Source: Apophysomyces variabilis (taxonomy: Eukaryota; Mucoromycota; Mucoromycetes; Mucorales; Mucoraceae). Taken from it: DNA of 64,000 bases. Positions 31,979 to 42,032 of this stretch are shown here, in pieces; position 1 is the stretch's first letter; every line of letters begins with the position of its first letter. The stretch spans positions 1 through 64,000 of the forward strand of contig MZZL01000390.1 of NCBI GenBank assembly GCA_002749535.1, in the 5' to 3' direction. Under the pieces are notes generated by a model. That model saw nothing but the letters and a program-made list of their open reading frames with translations, did no database searches and was not told the origin of the DNA. The translations under genes and the position numbers were made by a program.

Positions 31979-34452
31979 TTAGATGTTCAAGAACAACTCC
32001 GTGTACTTGGGCAAAGGCCACAACTTGTCGGCTACAACACGCTCCAGCTTATCGGCAAGCTCTCGGACAGCTTCCATGCTGGGAATAACCTTTGTACTGG
32101 CAGCGTCGGCTAACTCGACAAGATCATTGATGCTATCCATGTCAATCATAAGTTGCTTCAACTGTTGTGTTCGCTGTTGCAAGCCAGCCACAACAGGAGT
32201 CAGCTCATTCAAGAGAGAAATTTCAGGCTCCGCTCCAACATTGATCGCCCGCATACTGTTGGCGGATTCAGCCAATTCGCGACGGTACTGATAGGCGGCA
32301 GGCAAGACTTGCTGGGTCACCATGGTCAACAAGGTCTGGGCTTCGATCGTCACATCCTTGGCGTACTTCTCAATCAGAATATGGTAACGGGAGTTCAATT
32401 CGGCGTCAGAGAAGACACCAAGACGCTTCAACATATCGGAGTTCTTTTGTCTGAGGAGGCAGCGGAAAGCTTCGGGGCTGGTGATGATGTTGGGCAGACC
32501 ACGCTTAGCAGCTTCCTGCACCCATTCCTCAGAATAGTTGTCACCTTCGAAACGAATAGGCTTTGATGCCTTGATGAATTGACGGATGACAACAAGCTGA
32601 TCTTCAACAGAAGCCACAGGCTTGTCTCCCATCTGCTTCTTAAGAGCCGCATGGACTTCCTGCAGGGCGGATGCAACAGCCGAGTTAAGGAGAGTGACAG
32701 GGAAGGAGACAGACTGCTTGGAACCAACGGCACGGAATTCAAACTTGTTACCGGTGAAAGCAAAAGGTGACGTACGGTTACGATCCGTCAGATCACGGGC
32801 AATGCTGGGCAAAGTGGCCACCTTCAAATCCAAAACAGTACCCTTGACACGAACATTATGCAATTCCTTTGTTCCCAAATTGACCGGACGACCTTCCTCA
32901 ACAGCATCCAATACCTCATTCAACTGACTACCCAAGAAAGCAGAAATAATACCAGGGGGAGCTTCATGGGCACCAAGACGGTGATCATTGGAAGCAGAAG
33001 CGATACCAGCACGCAATAGATCGCCATGATCATACACTGCCTTGAGAACAGCCACCAAGAAGATCAAGAAACGGTAGTTGGTTTCAGGTGTGGCCGAGGG
33101 ATCCAACAAGTTATCACCTTGATCAGTAGACATACTCCAGTTGCAGTGCTTGCCAGAGCCATTGACACCTCTGAAAGGCTTTTCATGGAAAAGAACCTTG
33201 AGCTTGTGACGATGAGCCACACGATGGATGACATCCATGGTCAACATGTTATGGTCCACCGAAAGCATGGCTTCTTCGAAAATAGGGGCAATCTCAAACT
33301 GGGCAGGGGCGACTTCGTTGTGGCGTGTCTTCACAGGTACACCCAATTTGGCCAGTTCATATTCACACTCGCTGATAGCGGCCAACACACGGGTCGGGAT
33401 CTTACCAAAGTAATGATCCTCGAGCTGCTGGTGACGAGGAGGAAGACCACCGAGCAAGGTGCGACCGGTAATCTTGAGATCTGGGCGGAGTGTATACAAG
33501 GCTCTGTCGATAAAGAAGAACTCCTGTTCAGTACCAAGCGTGGTGTAGACGTGCTTTGCACGTGGGTTGTCTAAACATAGAATCATCAGCCGCTTCCATT
33601 CGATCCAAGCTCTCTTTTTATAATCTTTGTATGTTACCTTCATCTTTGGGTTCAATCAAGTTAAGCACATCCAAGGCAGCCTTGTTCAAGAGTTCGGATG
33701 ATCTCAAGAGGACAGACTTCTCATCCAGGGCTTCACCATTGTAGGAAATGAAGACGGATGGGATATAAAGGATAGCAGTTCCGTGAGGTCCATCTTGGAT
33801 AAACATAGGGCTGCAAAGCGGCGATCACACAATATATTAGGACCAATCTTTTCCTCGGAACGCTTTTTCTGCTTTACCTCTTCGTGTCCCACACAGTGTA
33901 ACCACGTGCCTCAAATGTAGAACGCATACCACCAGAGGGGAAGGAGGAAGCGTCAGGTTCGGACTGCAAGAGTTGTGATCCGGAGAACGACTCGATGGCA
34001 GTGACCTAGCGTGATGTTACAAGGTTTAGCCCCATTTGCAAATCCAAGAGAAAGATATAAGAGCAGCGCATGGTACATACCTCTTCAAAACCATTTACAT
34101 AGTTAGACTTGAGGGTTAAGAAGGAATCGTGTTTTTCGGCGGTGGAATCATTCAAAGGTTGAAACCAATGGGTGAAGTGAGTAGCACCACGCTCAATGGA
34201 CCAGACCTTGACAGCATGGGCAATGGCATCGGCAGTGACCTTATCAAGGGTCTGGTTACCCTTCAATTGCTTGACGAAGCTCTTAAACACGGGCTTGGGG
34301 AGCATTTTTGACATTTCCTTGAGAGAGAACACGTTCTGACCAAAGATCTCAGAGACGGACTGCAAGCGTCCATTTTTGGTAGGGAAATTAATGTTACGAG
34401 GAGCCTTTGTGAGACTCTCGACCACTGTGTTAAGACGAGCTTCGTGAGCCAT
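31979..34452 (-). CDS. Glutamine synthetase, type III (GlnN-like), 754 aa
   Basis: ATP-dependent amidation of glutamate with ammonia, the main entry of nitrogen into metabolism. Exons on the minus strand: 34452-34081, 34005-33878, 33810-33638, 33570-31979, summing to 2265 bases (755 codons). Length and motifs are those of the large GSIII class, not the about 360-aa GSII usual in fungi. Seen are the N-terminal [15 protein letters not shown] segment, [31 protein letters not shown], the glutamate/metal strand [74 protein letters not shown] and a long helical tail. GSIII is known from bacteria, diatoms, amoebae and some early fungi. The upstream DNA carries GATA and TGAGTCA motifs. The protein is probably a dodecamer in the cytosol. 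Confidence 0.97.
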
Positions 34453-34529
34453 TGTTGAAGGGGAAGGGATCAAAGTTAAGAAGGAGATAATAGGAGAGAA
34501 GACAAGAGATAAGTGGAGTAAATGGAATG

Positions 34530-34536
34530 ATATATA
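34530..34536 (-). promoter_or_regulatory. TATA-like element of the glutamine synthetase gene
   Basis: TATATAT on the minus strand about 80 bases upstream of the ATG at 34452. It lies downstream of the TGAGTCA site. An AGATAAG motif lies nearby at 34507-34513. Confidence 0.4.
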
Positions 34537-34575
34537 GGTAAAGCAGGAAAGAAGGACTGCGTTTTTGCGGGCTTA

Positions 34576-34582
34576 TGAGTCA
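34576..34582 (-). promoter_or_regulatory. TGAGTCA (Gcn4/Cpc1-type) site upstream of glutamine synthetase
   Basis: A perfect TGAGTCA heptamer, 124 bases upstream of the start codon. Fungal bZIP activators of amino-acid biosynthesis (Gcn4/CPC1) bind this element. Position and gene function agree, but binding is inferred. Confidence 0.5.
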
Positions 34583-34599
34583 ACCCATCTATAGACAGA

Positions 34600-35536
34600 C
34601 CAGTTGTTTATTCAGGATAATCCTATTATTACTATCACGACAATCTCCGAACATCAGGCTATGATAAGAAACCAAAAAAAAAAATTAGTACCCAAAATGC
34701 AGTTAATGGAAATACTGGGAAGATAGAACTGATGCCTCACTTTGGGGAGAAGAAGGGGCGGGGAGGACCCGGGTACCGTCCCGGATACAGACGGGATGCG
34801 TCAGCAATCAAAAACCTTAGATTCCTCGGTTCAAGATGAATTGAAAATCACCCTTCACTAAATTTCTCACGCTGAGGGACAAAATAGTTCGTTTCAATCT
34901 GAGTTTTGATTAGATCTCTTATATTCCATATCACCATGGAAGCAGGGTTGACTGTATTGTAAGTAAAGTCCAAACAATGAAATGTCAAGTGGGACATGCT
35001 AAAGTTTCTTTTTTAATGTTTTGTGGGGTCTGCAGCTCGGGTGCTATGTTACATGGTCTGCAGGAACCATTCATCTAACGGCAAAAACATTGTCCGGTTT
35101 TTTGCACCCTTCAATTTGCGATTGGTTCCCTGTGGGGTGAACACCGTCTGTGTAACCTCCATGTGATATCGCTCTTATCTGTTATCATTGATAAAAGATA
35201 AGCGGTCTGGAAAAATCACAAGAACCCCTTCACCCAAAAAACAAGAGAAATTGACACAATACGTTTGGACACGAACTAAACAGAATTTGTAAAAATAACT
35301 GTACCACACGGGATACCCGGCAATGAAGTAGATCCTACACATATAAAGTGGATGACTAAAGAATATCCAAAACTAATCAGTCCGTTAACTTTGTACTGGT
35401 ACAGAAGCCCAATCTATAGGATGAATTACTTTGTTAGGCTGGGAAGATGCTTTCATTAATCACATTGCAAAAAAGAATACGACATGTTTACTATAGGAAG
35501 TCTCGTGATTTATTAGCAAATGGATGCAGCAGGTGG
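34600..35536. other. Intergenic region between glutamine synthetase and the nucleoporin gene
   Basis: About 900 bases without coding sequence. It holds the upstream control region of glutamine synthetase, including the GATA palindrome, and a short GC-rich island with CGGGTACCG/CGTCCCGG words near 34740-34800. The 3' flank of the nucleoporin gene is also here. Confidence 0.6.
35174..35202. promoter_or_regulatory. Near-perfect palindrome of four GATA motifs
   Basis: Two 14-base arms (CTTATCTGTTATCA and TGATAAAAGATAAG) flank a single T. They are inverted complements with one mismatch. This places AGATAAG- and TGATAA-type GATA-factor sites in a symmetric 29-bp block. It lies about 720 bases upstream of glutamine synthetase and past the 3' end of the nucleoporin gene. 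It could nucleate paired GATA factors of the AreA/Nit2 kind. A further TGATAAG lies at 34662-34668. Confidence 0.55.
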
Positions 35537-38500
35537 TTATGCTTTAAGAATACGCGGTTTTCTTTTGTCTGAAACGCTCTGCAAATTGTCCAGGAATATC
35601 TCTCTTCGTAAAAAGCTCGTGGCTGTTTGCAGAGTAGCGTTAGAAAATGGTCCGTCAGTCCCTTGTATTCCCGAGCGTGCTGTGTCAGGTTCTTCTTCTT
35701 CATCATCATCAGATAGATCTTCAACTGTGATCCGGTTGCCTGCTTTTCTGGCTTTATCCTGGTACTCCATCAACCGTAACCGGCCAAGCTGTTCTTCCAG
35801 GTCTTTCACTTCGATATCTTTTTTCCTTACGTCTCTTTCTACATCGCGCATAATGCGACGCAATGAGTATAAAGATAGACCCCTAATAACAGTTTAAGTA
35901 CAGAACTTCCTATATTTACAACTACGTACTTGCCCAGTAAGGCTTTACGCTGCTTTTCCTGAATGTTCAGATCATCCAGCTTACTCTCAAGGTCGTTGAG
36001 TGTGCTGTCACAAGCTGAAGATAAGGCTTGTAAGCTATCCCACAAATCCTGCACTTCGATATCCAAAGGAAGTTGCTGATCGTCATCTTCAAAACTTCTC
36101 AAATCTACTTTCTCTGGGGACTCGCTATCCGAGTATAACTGAACCAGCTTTTCGATCTCAGATTCTCGGACATGCACTATAAAATAAGTCTATAAGTAAA
36201 AAAATGCATACTCGCAAGGCTACACCTACGTTTCAACACTTTGTCTCCAACATGGCGAAGAGATTCCTCGAACTCATTATTTTTCGACTGTAACTGTTCC
36301 GTTTCACTTTTCAAGTCGGCTGTTATTTGCGTAAGCGCTTGTGCATCGCTTATATTCCAAGATGCTTCGTTTTTCAAGTCTTTTCCAGTCTTTGCAACCG
36401 GTAAGGATACGGTTTGTCTCTTCAAAATGTCTGCGACTTCCTGATGTTGCTTTTCAACCTGGTATACAAAACGTTACATACAAACCATGTCACACATATC
36501 CTTACCATTTTCATAGCATTCACAGTATCAAAATAAGCCGTTTCAAATTCATGAGCTAGGGTCTATAATATGGATTAGCATGAGTAGTTAAACGCACGTA
36601 TTGTTTACTCACCTCTTCAGCTGTCATTTCGCGCGGCTTCGGCTTCTCGGGCTCCTTTTCAGTAACAGGCTTCGACACGACGGGCTTCGATACAACAGGC
36701 TCTGATACGGCAGGCTTTGATACCATAGGCTTAGATACCACAGGCTTCGATATGACGGGTTCTGACACAGGCTTTGGTACGACAGGAGGTGCTGCAATTG
36801 GCGATGGTTTATCTACAGAAAGAGCGCCGATCTCCGGAAGTTCCTTGACTTGTGGTTTCGGTAAAGGCGCTTCAAGACCGGCTTGTGATGTTATTGTAAC
36901 AGGTTTAGTGACGCTCGGCGGTTCGGTGGGAAGTTTAGATGTGAATGAACCGAATGTCGGGGGCTTCATAGCTGTCGATGGACTAGTAGCACTACCTAAT
37001 GCTGAAGTTGCTCCAAATAGCGGCTTGGTTGAGAATGTAGGCTGAGGCATTGGTTGAGCGGCAGAGCCTGATAATGCGGCACCAAATGTCAAAGGTTTGG
37101 ATACGGAGGTTGCTTGTGTAGATCCTGTAGCTGAACCAAATCCAAAAGATGGTGCTGGCGCTGCCGTCGTCTTAGCAGCTGACGGTGTTATAGATTCTGG
37201 GGCACTTGGTTTGGATGCTGGCGGCTTTGTCTCTTCAGGTGCAGCTGGTAATGGCTTTGCTGTAGGTGCACTCACAGTTTGCGTGGTCATACTTTCTGTT
37301 TTTGTTTCTGACGATAAGCTGGCAGATTTGAACAAAGAAGTAGATCCAAACGTAGGTGTTTTCATAGTAGGTGTTGATGTCGCGGCTCCAAGGGTGGATG
37401 TTGATCCAAACGTGGGTTTGGACGTGGATGTCGCCTTCAGAGGGGCCATCTGAGTCGTAGTGGTTGCAGCTCCAAAGCCTCCAAAAGAAGGAGCTGATCC
37501 AAATCCAAATCCGATGCTAGGTACCTTGGGTGCGCTACCTAAACTGCTGAATGACGGTAGCTTATTGGTGGCAGTAACATTGAAACCTTGAGTCGCGGTG
37601 TCTGCGGAAGTCGTTTGTACACCGGATAATAGGTTTGAAAATGCATCATCGTCTTGCTGCTTAATGGCAGCTCCAAACGGACTTGCAGCAAACATCGATG
37701 TTTTCTGTTGGTCGTATTGTGGAGGGCTGAAAAGTGATGGTTGAGTCGTTTGCTGAGGTTTGATTTCTTTCGCGGTATCAGAAGTTATAGGTAATGTTGG
37801 CGATGTTTCTTCCTGACTGGGTACAGCCACCACTGAATCAGAAGGTTCCATTTCTTGTTCAGTGACTACAGCAGTTGTTGAATCAACAGGTGCCGCCTCC
37901 TTTTCGGAAATAGACAGATTGAAATGTAGGGATTCGGCTTCTTGTTCGACGTCCAACTCTTGTGCTTCAATCATGCCATTATATTTCTCACCATTCTTCG
38001 CCAATTCCACGGAATAACAATGGTGAGCTCCAAGAATACCTTCGTCATTAATGTAATAGAACACTGGGACTGGGTTAACACCAGTATCACTTTCGCTAGA
38101 ATCATAGGGTGGCAGAGGCTCCGATGCCGAGAAATCAAGAGCAATACCAAGCGGCAAAGTGTCCATATAGGTTTTCTCGGAAAGCGGAAGATTGGCTAAC
38201 GCATTTTCTTCTAATCTCCACGTCGCCCACCGACCATCTTCACCTTGCCCAACTACAGAGACTTCGCTAGTTGCTGCATTAGCAAGAATAATGGCATGCT
38301 TCACTTTCTCTCCAAAATTGGTTATGGTTTCCATGTAAAAATGACCGTCGCGTCCTTCTGGCGTAAATACAGGCGTTACTTCTCCCATGCGATTATAAGT
38401 CGCTTTTCCCGCTTGAGGAGTTTCAATTATGTAGGCATCGTTGACATGGTCATCATCGTTAGATTTCCGTGGGCGAGTGTAAATAGCAAGGAAAATGCGA

Positions 38501-39506
38501 GTTTCAACCCACAAAACGTCTTGTACTAACCCATGCGTGTTACAACTGCTGTATCTCAGATTTTGTCTAACTTACCATATCTGGGACCCTCTTCCTCTCC
38601 AAACCCTGCGCACATTTCCTCGGGGGCATCTATTTTAATTTTCTCTTCACCAGCTACGTCGTATTGATGCAGTGATCCAGCTCGTGTACCGCAAACTAGC
38701 TGCTTTCCTTTGGGTGACCAGCATACTGCGGTAACATCGTTTGAAATTGTTGCATTCTTCTCGCCTGTCGTTAGGTCAAAGATAGTACATACATCTCCCT
38801 CTAAACGAAGTGCTGCCAGGTGTGGAAGAGCTTGGGGATTGGGTCGAAGATCAAGAATACGCGAGCCAAGTTGGAAGGTTTTCACTGGCTTGCAGTTTTG
38901 TTTCTAGAACGGGTTTAAGTGATCCACAGTAAAAATAACAAAGTCATACATTCTTAGCAATGTCCTGCGCGCTGAATATCAACAGCGAGCCGTCAGCAAC
39001 AGCCACAATGATTTGAAGTTCGTCGGCAGAAAGTCGCAGTTGACACACTGGTCCTTGTTCAACGCGAACATGTATTTTATCGGAAAGAGATACAGTTTCA
39101 CCTTTTCCTGCTCCGTAAAAAGCTGATCTTAATGCCTTTGTTCGACCAAATATAAATCCTATGCATGCTGTTTTAGTCGTCGATCTGATTGCTGCGCGAT
39201 GCAGTGCTACCGTCAACAGATCCAGCCACAAAATAACCATATTTGCTAGAACAGGCTAATAGCGAGACTTCGGAAGGGTATTGGCTGCTTTCAAATGGTG
39301 AATCTTGCAATGAGACTTTGGCATCAGGTACGAGGCCGTTAAATCTGAAAAACTAAGCGCGCATATTGTTAGGACCTATGCGGCGGACTTTCCGTATATG
39401 TCGAGCAACAACATACTTCAACGTCTTCTGGTTCTGGGCCGTAGTCTAATTCGTAGTCTTGCTCATTGTCGTCTTCGAGATCTGCAATTGCATCGAATCT
39501 ACTCAT
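35537..39506 (-). CDS. Nup159/Nup214-like FG nucleoporin, about 1200 aa
   Basis: Cytoplasmic-face nucleoporin that, in known members, docks the DEAD-box helicase Dbp5 for mRNA export. Nine exons are reconstructed on the minus strand, the largest about 38550-36613. Residues 1 to about 420 form a beta-propeller: an acidic start (MSRFDAIADLEDDNEQ), then SKYGYFVAGSVDG, RLSADELQIIVAVADGSLL, ISNDVTAVCWSPKGKQLVCG and WRLEENALANLPLSEKTYMD. An FG-rich centre follows with FGFGSAPSFGGFG, PTFGSTS, PLFGATS and PPTFGSFTS. A proline/lysine repeat (SKPVV units) leads into a C-terminal coiled coil (VEKQHQEVADILKR, IEVKDLEEQLGRLR). In yeast Nup159 that part binds Nup82/Nsp1. The stop follows ILKA. It is on the same strand as glutamine synthetase. 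Confidence 0.92.
36655..36790 (-). repeat. 15-bp coding minisatellite (SKPVV-type repeats) in the nucleoporin gene
   Basis: About nine imperfect units of GTN-TC-AAGCC-type sequence encode successive KPVS/SKPVV/SKPMV/SKPAV pentapeptides between the FG region and the coiled coil. Each unit is 15 bases, so length changes keep frame. Confidence 0.75.
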
Positions 39507-39769
39507 TGGTTAACGCGAACGAATGCCTGAAAAGAAGTCTCGTGTCGGGTCAAAAAGCGGTACTGGCTTTTTTTGCAAGTTCGTTTTTCGCGAGACTGAG
39601 AAATCGGCAGATAATTATCCAATCATTATTGAGAGGTATTGAACAGTCAAGATGGGCACATGTGTATCGGAACCATGCTTTTAGACATAACAGCCTATAC
39701 GGTAGCTTTTTACTGTATATAATGTTACGGTACTCTAACAAAAAGCTCTACGCCCATTAGAAAGCAATA

Positions 39770-41370
39770 ATGCGCTAAAAGTATAATAAATATGTGTCAT
39801 TAGCATATAAGTTATGTATATTTCACTTGCATTCAACTTGATCCTCCAGTGGACGCAAAATATATTAGAGCAGCATAAAAGTATACCTTTCATAGTTAGC
39901 AAATGGAAGGATATATTAATGACTTTTTCCTTCCCCCCAAAGTGCATTCCACCGCTCAGTGTAGGCACCCACGCCGAATCAAACCCATGACGGACGTGAG
40001 CGATCAGAAAAGAAAGAAAAAGTCCGGAAATATGTCATCCGGTGCAAGAAGCCCACTCACATATCCAATAGAGAAAAGTTTTGCTTGCCCGCACCGTTAG
40101 ATTACAAAGAATCTAAGTTAAAGAATTCATGAAAGCATTTTGTCTAGCTTGTTATGTTACTGCTTTGTTGGATTTCGTCTGTATCCGAAAGCACCCGATT
40201 TATCAAGTTGTTTTGGATGTCCAGGATCGTATGCTACCCTAGCTCTCAGAGACCGGATGCTTGCGCCAATCGAACAGAATGCTGTGTACAATAAGAGATG
40301 TTTGAAGTGCGTTGTTTAAAAGCTACTGTCTTGAGCTTAGATGGCTGCATAACAGTAACAACATCCAATGTTGCCGTACCTTGTTTCACCGATTGGTTCT
40401 CTTGAGAGGTGCCTTGCGTGTATGTTTTTTTGAAGGCTCTTGCTGTCTCTTGTGGAAGAGATAATGTTAGCGAATGATAACTGTTGTAGTAGTAGGATAT
40501 TACCTTGAATGAATGTTCTATTCTCGTTGCATATTGCTCTGATTTCATACTTGAGAGATTGATTTACTATACTGTACTGGAATCATGCGGTTAGATAAAC
40601 CTTCTGATATTTTTGCAGTTTGACTTACGAGGTAGTTCTGCTCTACATTGGATCGACAAACGTATCCAAAGGTCATATAATTGAAGATGCAGTAAGAGAT
40701 AAAGCCAAAAGAAACGATGAAAAGGGACAACACGTCGTCTTATCAATGCAGGGACGCGTCGTGGTACGAAGTGTTAATGTTGGGGTAGTAGCAAAGATAG
40801 GGAAATTGTTGCCGATCGATGTCATGAAACAAGCTGCACCAGAACAATGTAACTCGGTTTTGCTTGATGCAACATATCAATGGAATGATTGTCTGTTTGA
40901 ATTGAGACCTGTAACATGCATGAACTGCCAAACGTCTGGGGTAAATTAATCCGTATTCGAAAGCCTAAACTTTTATCCGTTGTTTACTCTATGTGACCAT
41001 AGTAGGCAAAGCCAACAAGCTTACGTATTATTGTTACTAATCGAGGACAACATCTTTCTCAGCCAATGCATATTGCGAGAATATACTAACGATAATAAAC
41101 CACCGGTTTTGTCGTTATATCCGATCAAATCGTTCTCTGAATGGACATTGTCGTGAAGTGGTAAGACCCTGTTATTGTACCGTATTTCTGTCTTGGCCCC
41201 CCTTTTTTTAGCAGTATCTGAGCTATACAAAGTGAAAGCGTGGCTTGACCATTCTGTTACTGTACTATGTCAGCGCTAAATCGATTATTGTGAGTGTAAA
41301 GGTATCCCACTCGCTGGTGCAAAAGTACCTTTTAACTGAGGCAAATTACATTTGAAAATTTATACATTAC
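39770..41370 (+). repeat. Dispersed repeat family, copy C (longest copy)
   Basis: Most complete plus-strand copy, from GCGCTAAAAGTATAATAAAT to GCAAATTACATTTG. It contains every block found in copies A and B. A 110-codon open stretch at 40620-40949 includes NVGVVAKIGKLLPIDVMK, which is paralleled in copy A (NVGVVAKVGKSLSIDVMK). A TTTTTGCAG / GAGGTAGTT pair around 40612-40635 looks like a fossil exon. I see neither long terminal inverted repeats nor a recognisable transposase, integrase or reverse transcriptase. Both ends contain GCGCTAAA-like octamers in the same orientation, so a degenerate LTR-like or gene-family origin is possible. Confidence 0.7.
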
Positions 41371-41584
41371 ATCTTAACAAACTTGAAATATGAGCAACTG
41401 CGACGCATGTACCATTTTGTGTAAATTACCACAAAATTGTAATAGATATATCGTGAGACAGCGGGAATAACGTCTCGAAAACGCTGTCTTTCATTGAAGA
41501 CATGAGATAGAGGTTCTTTTACGTATTTGCAACACATAGAATGCATAGATGCAATTGCTTGGTAAAGAATTTACAAATACCTAT

Positions 41585-41753
41585 GGGAATTACAGCGCGC
41601 ACTAAAAGTTTGGGTCACTTTAATAGCTTTCCCCTTTTCATATGGCGTTCAACCAATCATCTCCGTAGGCTTCTCTAAGTGATGCCAACTTTTTAGTGCG
41701 CGAGCTGGCCTTCACTCGCCATACGTGGCGCGTTACACTTTATTGCGCGAGAT
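41585..41753 (+). repeat. Left terminal inverted repeat of the MULE
   Basis: About 169 bases matching the complement of 44929-45094. Shared blocks include CGCGCACTAAAAGTTTGGG, AGCTTTCCCCTTTCATATG-like sequence, CTTCTCTAAG, GCCAACTTTTTAGTGCGCGA and GCGCGTTACACTTTATTG. Confidence 0.88.
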
Positions 41754-42032
41754 CAACGGTATATCTCGTGGCAATATTTAGTATACAGTATGAGTAGCTT
41801 TGAATAGGTGAAAAGTTTTATTCTGCATAGTGGACAATGCACTTTTTCTAAAGTTTATCACCAGCCTACTATTAGTTGTATTAAGCACTTTAAAGTTTTT
41901 ATTGTGCCAAGTGACTGATGGTTACGGTTCCTGAAAAAATTTGCATAAATAGATGGCAAAAAGATAACCACCAAATTACTGCTTTTTCCTCATTTAATAG
42001 CATCCTACTCTAAACAAGCTCTATTTGACCTC

